NCBI GenBank assembly: GCA_973895155.1
Contig: OZ316892.1
Coordinates: 1,054,001 to 1,118,000 of the forward strand
Direction: 5' to 3'
From: Marsupella aquatica
Lineage: Eukaryota > Marchantiophyta
Length of the DNA: 64,000 nucleotides
In this document: positions 11,546 through 21,930 of the stretch, one piece after another
How positions within the stretch are numbered: position 1 is the first letter of the stretch
How the letters are laid out: every line of letters begins with the position of its first letter
Translations under genes and position numbers: made by a program
Notes under the pieces: model-generated
What the model saw: the letters and a program-made list of their open reading frames with translations, nothing else
Told to the model about the DNA's origin: nothing
The model's database searches: none

Positions 11546-11815
11546 CACTAGTGGAAAATAGTATCTTTAAGGACTAGAATGAGGACTGAAACATGAATAA
11601 TTTGTACCAATATATGACTAGAGTTTTCCAGTCATACCTACCTCGTCTTTTAGGATAGTCAATTTATTAAGACAAATGACTAAAACTCTCATCATTCATT
11701 TATGGTAGTCCTAAATGACATAATATTTTGGAAATGACATGTTATCCAAAATGACTAAATGAATGGCCATCAGTCATTTGGCCTTGTCTTTAATGACACA
11801 TATTTAAACAAATCA
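11546..11815. mobile_element. CACTA-like transposon terminus with subterminal repeats
   Basis: CACTAGTGGAAAATAG at 11546 has the CACTA start and purine-rich run of En/Spm-type terminal inverted repeats, preceded by a possible 3-bp target site TTG. The next 250 bp contain many short motifs in both orientations built on TGACT and AGTCAT, as in the subterminal repeats where these transposases bind. The opposite terminus, expected to the right of the En/Spm-like gene remnants at 12.4-15.2 kb, was not found, so this is one end of a damaged element or a solo end. Confidence 0.45.
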
Positions 11816-11900
11816 TATCACAACATGTGGTAATCACGCACGGTTGTTATTGTGAGTCATATCAAACATATCGTAAATGATACAATAGTAAATTGTTTAG

Positions 11901-12080
11901 GGTGTCATTGAGGGTGTCATACATGGTGTCATAAAAAATATTATTAAAGATATCATACAAGGTGTCATATAGGGTATAATTGAGGGTGTCATACAGGATG
12001 TCATAAAGGGTGTCATATAGGATATCATATAGGGTGTCATAAAAGGTGTCATACAAGGTGTCATTGAGGGTGTCTTTAAG
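11901..12080. repeat. 12-bp minisatellite, 15 units in register
   Basis: Fifteen consecutive 12-bp units fit the consensus GGTGTCATATAG without any length change (for example 11901, 11913, 11961, 11985, 12009, 12045, 12057). Individual units differ by one to several substitutions. Because 12 is a multiple of three, the minus strand shows an open frame repeating Leu-Tyr-Asp-Thr. I regard that as a consequence of the repeat, not a gene. It lies between the CACTA-like end and the En/Spm-like remnants. Confidence 0.9.
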
Positions 12081-12399
12081 TAATATCATTTGGGATGTCT
12101 CAAGTTTGATGGTCTAAGGGGAGCTCACAGTTATATTCAAAATCACATACTAACAATGAATCCACTTAAAACCCTACACTTAGACATCACCTTACCCATC
12201 ATTCATCATGGTATTCAGAAATTCACACTTCAACATTCACAAGAGCCTCTAATATAGAACAATGGAAAAAACAAAAATCTTTATGATGAAGAGATAGAAA
12301 ATACACATTTCCACTAGCATGAGTGAAACAATGGTAACCAATATTCAAAAATTGTCTGTTCTACATGATTAGAGAAAATGTTCAACACTTCCAAAGAAA

Positions 12400-15170
12400 C
12401 CTCGTATTCCACAATGTATTCATTCCTAACACATCCCGTAAATAAAGTTGTTTCTCTTCTTTGTTGGGCATTGGCAATGTTGCATCATCACAATACACTG
12501 CCTTGACTAATACTTGCACCCAAGAACTCTCAATCATGACTCAATGAAATCTATCCTCTCTTGGTAACCCTGTCACTTCACCTCTAGCAACATATGTAAA
12601 GCGATCCACAACGTTTCTCAGTTCTACAACATCTTCTTTTAAAAACTACCACACACAATTGTTAGAAAATATCTATAGTATTGGTTCGAACATACCGGCA
12701 TCAATTTAACAACATAAGCCAAAAAAAATTCACCTTTGTCGCTGGATTTGGGGAGAGAAGTGGTCCTCGTTCACTAGGTGGACACTGGTAGGGGTTGATT
12801 TCTTGAACCTCTTGGAAGCCCTTGGTGGTGTAGCCTCTTGTTCTGGAATTGGATTTGAGATTGCATTTGACATTATCTGTTCATCTGTGATAGCAATCTC
12901 ATCACTCTCACCCTTACCAATGCTACTTTGTAAAATGTAAGGTTCCTACAATGCTCCCTAATCTGCTTCTCCAATACTTGGCTTTTGCCTTGTTAAGGCA
13001 TCTGATTTCTCTCGGTGCACGATACAAGATTCTCTCTTGAAGAAGCTACCACAAAGCAAAACAATGAAAGCTTAGAAAATTTAATTTAAAAGAAACTATT
13101 ACATAATATATTTAGAGTATAAGTTTGTATGTTCTTACCATCACCATCACCTAAGAAAGTAAGAGAACACTTTTTGCTACTGCCTTTAGGCTCAACCACC
13201 ACCTCAGTAGCAATTGTATTTGATAATTGCATATGAAACTGATTATGCTGATTCTATGCAATGAAAGGAGTCATCATAGATGTCAAATTGTTCACTTTGA
13301 ACTCAAAGCTTGTTTGAATTCTCCACACACTGTTCAAGCTTGAGTAATCAAGCTGGTTCTTGAATTGTAATATCCCTGAACAATGGAGTCTACATACACA
13401 AACACACCATACAATTTTGAATCATCAATGACAATTTGAACATCATGGATGTCTAATAATCAAAATTGAATATACACAAATTTTCATATACGTACCGCTG
13501 ATCCATGTGCAATCCAATTCCCCACTGTCCAAAGATGGATTGATCTACATTGGGGGGACTTCGGGAACTACCAGAAACAAATTTTGATATAACAGAACTT
13601 GTCATTCCTCTTGCTTTCAAAAAACATATAATCACATTAAAAACAATTATTGGACTGTTAATGAGAACTTATCATATCATTGTTCATTTGATATACTATA
13701 CTAGATAAAGACTTGAATTCAAAAGACAATGAGATGGACAATCTGAAGATGGACAATCTGAAATCATTCTTACCAATATTTTTTCTGCTCCAACAGTCTC
13801 AGTCTCCTCTTCCAAAATGCTATTTGTTCACCACTTATGTCCTCCTTGTTTTCATCAGAGCACTCTTTACAAGCAAAGTAGGACTATCAAAATGATCCAC
13901 CAGTCGTGCCCATTTCCATGGGTCAACATAATTAGATCCTGGTTTGGAACGGTCATGTTTACAAAATCATTCCAATAAGTATTTAGTTTGTGACGTTCTC
14001 TCTTCAATAACGTTCGATAGTGACTAATGAATTTTTTCAAAGACATTGACTGGTTATCTGGATACTCCCAATCTGTCTCCATCAATTTTTGCACAACATT
14101 AATTTTATTTTGATATTTTTTGGTCCAGTAAGGTTTTGATACATCAAAAAGCCTCAAGATATTGGCACATAGCTCCTCCATCCAATATGGTTTATTAGGA
14201 TGAGAATCATCAATATCATTGTGAGTCATGAATCTGAAAAAAAACACCACATTCAAATGATAATCATCAACATTGGGAATGAAATAAACACCCAATTACT
14301 TCTGAGTACACTACCAACCACAAATATGATATCTGCAATGAAAATCTTATTGTTATCAATTTCCCTTTCTTATTGCCAGCCCTTCTTGCAGTACCAGTTC
14401 TATGAAATTGTTTCTTGGCTTGCCTAGATTGCCTACGCTACGCTATTGCAGTCTTTCTTCTCTCTACATACACAATGAGCATCCAATATTTATCATCCAT
14501 AATTGCAAAATGATTGAAAAGAAATATTACAATATAATAAGAGGCTTCATCAAATTTGACTTATCTGAACCCTGACTGGATGTCACTATTGTAGAGTATC
14601 TAGATTTTTCAATCGATGTTGATGGAACCACCACTATACACATGCAAACCACTGGAATTATGGAGTCCAACATTCATAGAAATCAACATTGAAAATACAT
14701 TAAAAATCTTTGAGATTATTTACATTCAAATAGCTGGCCAGTCACAAGGTATTTGTAACATTGCACCATGTCACTCATGGAAGGCCCAACCTTTGTAGGA
14801 GCTCTTTCTACATCTGCCAAGCTCTTAGTTGGAGGTTGCAAATCCTGTCCAAATCAAATAAAAATCAATGTTATTAAACACAATCACTACCAATGTCTAT
14901 AGTTTTGTCATAATGTTGGTGAAATGTAATAGAGAATCTCACCTTGGATGAACTTTCTGGTTTCTCATCTTCATTGTACTCAATGTCACTATCATAATCT
15001 GATTCAGAGCCCTCATCACTAGACTCTGCCATACTCATTGAGACAATTCTTGATAGGTTGGAGTTTTGTCTCCTCTGTGTGGTAACCTCACTTTTAGAAG
15101 TTTGACGTGCACTTGTTCCCTTCTTGCGCCCTATGGTCTGTGTTGCACCTAGTCTACATCAGAGAATATC
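12400..15170 (-). pseudogene. En/Spm-like (plant transposase type) gene remnants, multi-exon
   Basis: The minus strand has scattered coding-like blocks separated by plausible introns. From 15130 down to 14943 it reads a Ser/Asp/Glu-rich segment (SMAESSDEGSESDYDSDIEY) ending at a GTGAGA donor. Near 14848 an acceptor leads into DLQPPTKSLADVERAP and SMSDMVQCYKYLVTGQLF. The largest block (13867-14295) contains DIDDSHPNKPYWMEELCANI. A neighbouring frame gives DPWKWARLVDHFDSP, which resembles the Trp-containing core of plant Ptta/En/Spm transposase-like proteins. Near 12550-12650 is LKEDVVELRNVVDRFTYVA, and near 12770-12860 PPRASKRFKKSTPTSVHL. Stops and frame changes interrupt it. The family call is tentative; the presence of decayed minus-strand coding is firmer. 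Confidence 0.45.
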
Positions 15171-16258
15171 AATTTATGAATGACAATGACAAAAACCAAT
15201 TGATATTGCTGATGAGTAGCAAGGTGATAAAGAGATAAATGACTATTTACTCCTTAACAACTCGATTTCGTTCCCATTAGGAGTGGATAAGATCGAAAAG
15301 ACTGAATTAACACAATTTGAGAAGTTTACACCAACATTCTTAGGTTGGAGAGATTTCTAGTGATCTCCTTAACATAAGTGTTTAACCACAACTCAAGTGG
15401 GTAATCCTTAGGATTCACAGTGCAATAATAAAGACTAGAATTAATAAAGATTGAAACTAGAGAGAGAGTAGATAGGAGTTTTCAAAGTGCAAGGAAATTG
15501 AATTTCTGACCATCACCACTCCTTCAATAAGGATTATGGCCTAATTTAAGATTCAGAAATCAACATTTTCTATGCTTTTTGATTTCTCGTAGCAACTCTT
15601 CTCCATCTATTGAATTTAGAAGACAACAATGTAAATCAACCCGGGACACTTTTCTGGTCTTGTTAAGGACGGTACTCGGATACTCAAATTGGCTTACTCT
15701 CCTACAATCCTTAAGATTGCTTGTTTGGATTTTGTGCAAATGTCAATTTCCTCTTTGGTGAATCTTCCAAATGTATTGATCACAAATCTCATTGATCTTT
15801 CAATATCATTAAGGCACACTCTAGCATTCATTGAACACTTCACAACAACTCAAGGGTTGCTAAACTTCTTCCTTTTACTTAACCATGGTAAAAAGGAAGG
15901 GAAGAAAAGACATAGATTCCTTCAAAGGCAATGAGGAAATCAAAATGTATGTTTTCTCTCTCTGTTGACTTTGGGTTCTCCTCCTTTTGTACTAAAAGTG
16001 GAGATTATGAAAAGACATGCCTCTTCAAAACCCAAGTCTAAAGAAATATGTAAATAAAAGTGAACTATCCTGGTCAAAAATGGAGTAGAGTCTCCAATGG
16101 ATACATCAACAAAATACTGGAGTCTACTTACTCATATACTAATCTATATAGATATTTCTAAGTCTAAACTAATGTGGCTCTAACTCTCTAAATATAACTC
16201 TATTATGGTCCTAGCTTTTGGGAAGGAACCTCCTCAGGGTTAGCCATGGCAAGGGGTT
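15171..16258. other. Non-coding DNA, possibly including the gypsy 3' LTR
   Basis: No gene is recognisable. If the gypsy element on the minus strand is complete, its 3' LTR should lie here. A purine-rich minus-strand run near 15975-15990 (AAAGGAGGAGAA) could be its polypurine tract. I could not find a matching copy of this DNA on the other side of the element, so no LTR is called. Confidence 0.3.
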
Positions 16259-16261
16259 CTA

Positions 16262-17941
16262 GTCGAAGGAAAACTCATTGCTGGCCAGTGGTAAAAGGGA
16301 TGGACGGGTCAATATCCATGTTCTCTTGATGGGCACTTGGGTCATGAGAATAGGTGTAAGAATGGGAGTGGAAGTGTGTACTGGGAGTGGGGAAACCAGG
16401 AGGGTTGAGGGGTGATGAGGGGCCAGTGGAATAGACTCCTTCATAAGGACTAGGGGAGAAAGATCTGGTAGTAAAGGGAGGAATCTCAGTATCAACTAAT
16501 AGCTCCTCAGTAGTCAAGTCACTCATCTCCCTTAAGGCTTCACAGGTCTTTGAGAGGCCTGTAAGTGCATCATCCACCTTGGTACTCACATCTACCACTA
16601 AATGATTAATCTTGGAGAAAAGGATGGGTGTGGTGTTCTTGGCCAAATACTCATCATAAATTTGGGCCTTAAGAAGATCCAGAGAAGCTATCTTAGTCAA
16701 AGGCTCAATCAGATCCAAAGATTGAGTGATACTGAGTTGGAGAGTATGCTCAAGCTCATTCTTCTTCTTACTCCTTTCCAACTGCTGTTTGAGTTCAGAT
16801 ACCTTCTTCTTGAGGAACTCATTCTCCTTCTCTAACTTCCTCTTATCTGTGGCATCACTCATGGTGGAGATCTTCTCAAGAATCTGCCCTGGTTTCACTC
16901 CTAACTTCTGAGAAATGTCAATGATGGCCTTCTCCATCACAGTGGTCTTCCTCTTCACCTTCTGGAATGTGTCTGAGATGATCTGGAAATCAGCTAGGGT
17001 GTCTAGGGAGGCATGGCCGGGTGCATCCGGAATTCAGCCGAGTCGACGAAGGCCGGGTCGGAAAAGTCCGGGTCGAGGTTCCGGGCAGCAGACCGGGTCT
17101 TTCGAAGATTTGTCTCTGCTGGCTCCTCATCCTCACTGTCATCAGAGGTGGCCTAGGTGATATCTGGATCTGTCTCTCCATACTTGATGAAGTTGTACTT
17201 GGCCAATAGTAATTTCTTCTCCTCTCTGAACAAAACTCCTTCAAAGCTATATAGATGTACCAGGTAGCAGGAGAGGGGAGTAGGACTCTTGTTGGATAGG
17301 TTCTGTACCAACTTCCTTATCAAATCAAAGATAAGCTTAGCCCAGTTGACTTTTCTTTCTCCCTTGTAAGCAGCAACAATGGTAGAGCCAACTCCAACAG
17401 TAACTCTTCTTGGCTTCTCAGGGTACAGCAGGGGTAGTAGAAAGCTGAAGACTCGTCTCAGATCAAGATCCAAACACTTAGAAACATTGAACCCGTCCTT
17501 ACTGTTGATGGCTCCTTTGAAGTAAGGAAGGATTAGATTGACAGCTCTCCCCATTGGACCTTCTCCTTCATCTTCCAATACAAAAGCTCCTGCAATCATC
17601 ATCTGAGTCCATCGCTCAGGTTGGCCTCTGGAGGTATCCTTAAACTCAGCCGGATACTCCTTAGATCGGATCTCTCTGATCATATCTTCGCTCTGATAAC
17701 TCCAAGGTAGCTCCATCAGAGACTCACAGCCCATCCTGAGCAAAGACTCCCTCAGTTTAACCTTCTCAGCTTCACTGTCCGGAATAGCTGGCCTCAGAAT
17801 TTTCATGGCAATAGGGACCTCCTTTCTCTTCGATCGTCTCACAGGGGCTTTAACCGGAGTAGGTGCAGGTGATGTTGAGGTTGAATGCCCCTTAGAGACG
17901 CGAGAAGTGGACATTCCGGCTGGATCCGCCCCTTGCTCCAT
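16262..17941 (-). pseudogene. Extra ORF in the env position of the gypsy element
   Basis: From the ATG at 17941 a 262-codon frame runs to a TAG near 17153. The same frame continues as an acidic stretch (ATSDDSEDEEPAETNL). One frame change near 16985 then joins the 227-codon frame 16958-16275. Together they suggest one protein of about 560 residues: a basic Ser/Thr/Pro-rich N-terminus with PVRRSKRKEVP, a globular middle (CLDLDLRRVFSFLLPLLYPE and VNWAKLIFDLIRKLV), an acidic linker, a coiled coil rich in Lys, Glu and Leu, and a Ser/Pro/His-rich tail. The middle part recalls the putative plant transposon protein domain found downstream of pol in Athila-like elements. I see no signal peptide or membrane segment. 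Function unknown. Confidence 0.6.
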
Positions 17942-18850
17942 AGGATTTCTGGAAGCAGAAAATTGATTTCTGGTAACTGTTCTGCCTCCTCTACGGCAAG
18001 CTCTACAATGTTACGACTTCAGACTATTCAATCTCTTTGATGTCGACCACTGGTAGAAAAGTCCGGGTCGACCTGGCCATAGTGTTTCTGATCAACTGAA
18101 AATTGTTTCGGAAGAATTGCATCAAGTTTTCGTCAACCACACTGCAGGGTCATCTAACGTGGGGAAAATTTGGACCAATCAGGCCTGCAATGGTGATATC
18201 CGGGTCGACCTGGCCGCCCTTCTCACAACCGATGTATCCACGATCAGGATCTCAAACTTCCTGCCTTCACTTCCAGCGGTGGAGTAGGCATTCCCCTCAC
18301 AACGAATCAGTCAGTACCCTCATATCCAGGCTCTCATCATGCAATGCAAGATTGGTCCTATAATCCGGACCCAAGATCCTCTACCAAAAGGGTAGAGCCT
18401 CCTCACTCTACTGCTTAAACAGCCTAATGCACTCGGGAGCTCAAAACCTACTAAGTTCGGCTTTGAGAGGTGTGAGAGGCCGGATCGACTCTCCTTCCTT
18501 ATATCCGGATTCGACTGTGGTCGTGCCTGTGTTTGACTTATGGTTTTAAAAACTTTGGCAATGGACAGCTATTGTTGAGTAGAGTCTCGGTATAAGATTT
18601 TTATCTCATTCCAGGCTTATAACAAAAAGTTTCGGGTCGATCCTCCTTCTCTAATATCAATCCGGGTTGACCTCAGATGGGCTTGAAAGTCTCATAACAC
18701 TTCAAAGTAGTCTTCAGGTCCCTCTTCAGCATTATTTAAGATCTTAAACGTAAAAATTCTAAAATTTATGGTTAGTTAACCCTTCTTTTATAAACATCCT
18801 TATCTCACATAGCCCCCTCCTCAACTGGTGCAGTGCCCTCGCAAACCTCA
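17942..18850 (-). other. Spacer between integrase and the extra ORF, rich in CCGGGTCGA motifs
   Basis: About 900 bp without coding homology. TCCGGGTCGACCTGGCC occurs at about 18061 and, nearly identically, at about 18199. Shorter variants (CCGGATCGA, TTCGGGTCGA, CCGGGTTGA) occur near 18481, 18629 and 18661. The same motif family recurs in the element near 17034-17098 and 21793-21880. It could hold a splice acceptor for a subgenomic RNA of the extra ORF, but none is evident by eye. Confidence 0.5.
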
Positions 18851-19915
18851 TTAAGGTGGCATGTGATATTTCTTGACCCTAGAGCCATTTACCCTAGTAG
18901 GTAAATCTTCACCTTCTAAATCTGTTAATTGTAGTGATCCATTGGGAAAGACTTCTTTCACCAAGTATGGTCCTAACCACCGAGTATGCAACTTCCCCGG
19001 GAAAACCATGTGCCGATTATCATATAATAAGACATAATTCCCTGATTCTATATCAACTTTCTTCATCTTCCGATTGTAACGAACAGTTCTCATTTGTTGT
19101 TGTTTATTTGTTTTGGTTAAAGCAAGGTATCTATCCTCTTCCAAATTTTCCAAAGCAGCAAGCCTGAGATCTTGATTGGTTTCAATGTTTAATCTATTAA
19201 TGGAACTAATTCGGTGGGTAGGAAGATCAAACTCAATGGGCACAATACTTGCTAAGCCATAGACCAAGTAAAAAGGTGTGTGTTTAGTTGTGATCTTCTC
19301 TGCTGTCCGATATGCCCACAAGGCAGAATGGAGTTTTTGGTCCCAGTCAGTTTTGTGTGCGGACACAATCTTGGTTAAGATTCGCCCCATTAGCCCATTT
19401 GCCCTCTCCGTTAATCCATTTGCTTTGGGATTATAGGGAGTTGCTTTCCTGTGCTTGATTAAATATAAGTCAGTGATATGTTGAATAGTTTGGTTAAGAA
19501 AATGCAAACCTTGATCGCTGACCAATTCCAATGGGCATCCAAACCGGGTGATGATGTCTTCAAATAGAAACTTGGCGGCTGTTGCTGCATCATTTTTCTT
19601 AGTCGCTCGAGCTTCAACCCATTTTGTGGCATAGTCGGTTGCTAAGATAATGTATCGAGCCCGTGTCCGAGCGACAGCAGGTTGGATAGGGCCTATGAAG
19701 TCAATTCCCCATTTTTCGAAAGGTGCCAATGATAGAATTGGGGTTAGTGGCCAATGAGAAGAGGAAGAGGGTCTGCCATACCTTTGGCAAGGATCACAAG
19801 CTTTGATATACTGATAGGTGTCCCTATGCATAGTCGGCCACCAGTATCCGGCCGCGTGAATCTTCTTGATAGTCACATTCACTGCATAATGCCCTCCAGC
19901 TTCTTCGGTGTGCAT
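18851..19915 (-). pseudogene. gypsy integrase domain
   Basis: A 354-codon frame. It begins with the zinc-binding HHCC region (H-x3-H after GGHY, then ACDPCQRYG). The DDE core follows: first Asp in WGIDFIGPI, second in VSDQGLHF, and Glu in NGLTERANG. The C-terminal part (GNYVLLYDN and KLHTRWLGPYLV) matches the GPY/F module. No chromodomain follows. The frame must join the RNase H frame upstream, but a one-base shift near 19915 separates them, since the same amino acids are readable in both frames there. All three catalytic acidic residues are present. Confidence 0.9.
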
Positions 19916-20789
19916 CTGAAATAACTCGAGAGATTTCTTTGGTTTCTAGACATCGTTTCAATTTCTGGTCAGGGGTGAGTTTATACAAGATCCCATTTTG
20001 CAAAGTGTAAGGGGAAATCTTGTGGATAAAAACAGCTTGTTGCTCAAGGCTGAGATTCTTAGGAAGTGTTCCCGTGAGCAAAGCTTGGACTATATCAAAG
20101 TATAAGGATTCAGATCCTTCTATATGCCATAGGTGCTCATCCGGAAATACATCTGTTAAGGGAGTGACACTTTCTGGACCGGGGAGTCTAGATAAATAAT
20201 CTGCATTTTCATGATGTTGGCCCGGTCTAACTACCACCTCAAAATCAAATTCTTGTAACAACAATACCCAACGAGCAATTCGTCCGGATAAATCTGGTTG
20301 GTTCACTAAGTACTTAAGAGCAGAGTGGTCGGTGTGGAAGATAGTTTTATACCCCAGGAGGTAATGCCTGAATTTTTTGCAAGAAAAAACCACTCCCAAG
20401 GCTTCTCGTTCAGTTACTGAATAGTTCTTCTCTGCCACATTCATTTGTCGGCTGGCATAATAAATAGGGTGGTCCTTCTTATTGTCATCTTGTTGGCTTA
20501 GGACCGCTCCTATACAAAATGCTGACGCATCAATGTATACATGGAAATCTTTATTCCAATCAGGTGGAATTAAGATAGGTGCGGAAGTAAGTTTACTCTT
20601 GAGTTTCTCGAAGGCGTGTTGTCTCTCCTTTGTCCATTGGTATTCCACGTCTTTCTTTAGCAGTTGTGTTAAGGGCATGGCCAGATCTGCATAAAGGCGG
20701 ATGAACCTCCGGTAGTAACCTACATAACCCAAGAAACCTCGAAGCTCTCTAAGGTTAGTGGGCGGCTTCAGATTTTCAATAACTCTCAC
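19824..20789 (-). pseudogene. gypsy RT thumb/connection and RNase H domain
   Basis: A 321-codon frame starting with NLRELRGFLGYVGYYRRFI, the RT connection typical of gypsy elements. RNase H follows, with HVYIDASAFCIGAVLSQ (first catalytic Asp), TEREALGVVF and HTDHSALKYL. The domain removes RNA from the RNA-DNA hybrid. It overlaps the RT frame by a few codons in a different phase at 20776-20789, showing a frameshift in this copy. Confidence 0.9.
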
Positions 20790-21783
20790 CTTCTCTTTGG
20801 GAAATTACATGTCCTAGAAGAATTCCCTCTTGCATCCCAATGAAACACTTATCTGGGTGTAAACAAAGTTGAGCCTCTCTACACTTCTGAAAAGTAAGTC
20901 TTAGCTTTGCAAGATGAGATTCGGCAGAGGAGAAAACACAAAAATCATCTATAAATATTTCTAGAAATCTATGAAGATACTCTTGGAATATGATCATCAT
21001 AATCCTTTGGAATGTTCCAAGAGCGTTACACAATCCAAACGGCATTACATTAAAAGCATAAGTACCCCAATCTGTTGTAAAAGTGGTTTTATCCCTGTCT
21101 TCCTCCCTCACGGAAACTTGGTTGTATCCTGAATACCCATCAAGGAAACTGAATAGAGCATGACCGGCTACTATGTCCAAAACGAGGTCAATAAATGGTA
21201 GAGGGTAGTGATCTTTCCTGGTAACCGCATTGAGCTTGCGATAATCTTGACACACACGGATCTTGACCTTGCCATCAGGTCCAGACTTCTTGGGAACAAT
21301 GACAATGGGGGATACCCATTCGCTGCTGAGTACTGGAAAAATAAATCCTACTTCAGTTAGCTTATCTATCTCTTCTTTAACCATAATGAAGTACTTAGGG
21401 TTGAGTCGATACTGTCTTTGCCGGATTGGTACCGATCCTTCAAGAAGATCAATTCGGTGTTGTCCCAAATAAGGATGAATTCCCTTGATGTCCTTGTGGC
21501 TCCAGGCAAACACGTCTCGGTATTGCCTCAGCAGATCTATGTATTTTTCCCTCAAATCTCCTTGAATGTGTTTACTTATGTTAAGGAATTTGCCAGGTTC
21601 TATTTCAATTTTTTGACAGGCTTTTGGATCCACAATCCCCTCCGTAAACCCCATAGGTTGAAATTCTTTATAGGTGTCAGCAGACTCATCAGTTGAACTT
21701 AGAATTTTACCAGTAGGTGCCTTACTTCCGTCGTTATTCTCAGAAAAAAATTCAGAAGATTTTGAGTTCCGGAAGTCCTCCAT
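20776..21783 (-). pseudogene. gypsy reverse transcriptase domain
   Basis: A 335-codon frame containing SEWVSPIVIVPKKSGPDG, RVCQDYRKLNAVTRKDHYPL, FSFLDGYSGYNQV, FNVMPFGLCNALGTFQR and the catalytic FIDDFCVFS (the xxDD box). The N-terminal 60 residues are a polar linker after protease. The frame is separated from gag-protease by about 150 bp containing stops and CCGGGT-type motifs. The RT catalytic aspartates are intact. Confidence 0.9.
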
Positions 21784-21930
21784 TTCTCCTTTTTGAGCCG
21801 GGTTCGGGTCCTTTAATTGTCAATCCGGACTTTTGTTCGGGTTCCGGGTCTCATAGAATCCGGGTCCGGGTTGAGTCTCCCTTGTTAAATGGTGCAAGTT
21901 TGGGTGGACCAGGGAACTAGCTCCGTTGGT

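Noticed and set aside
11862-12089. Minus-strand frame encoding repeated Leu-Tyr-Asp-Thr
   Set aside because: It is explained by the 12-bp minisatellite, whose unit length is a multiple of three.
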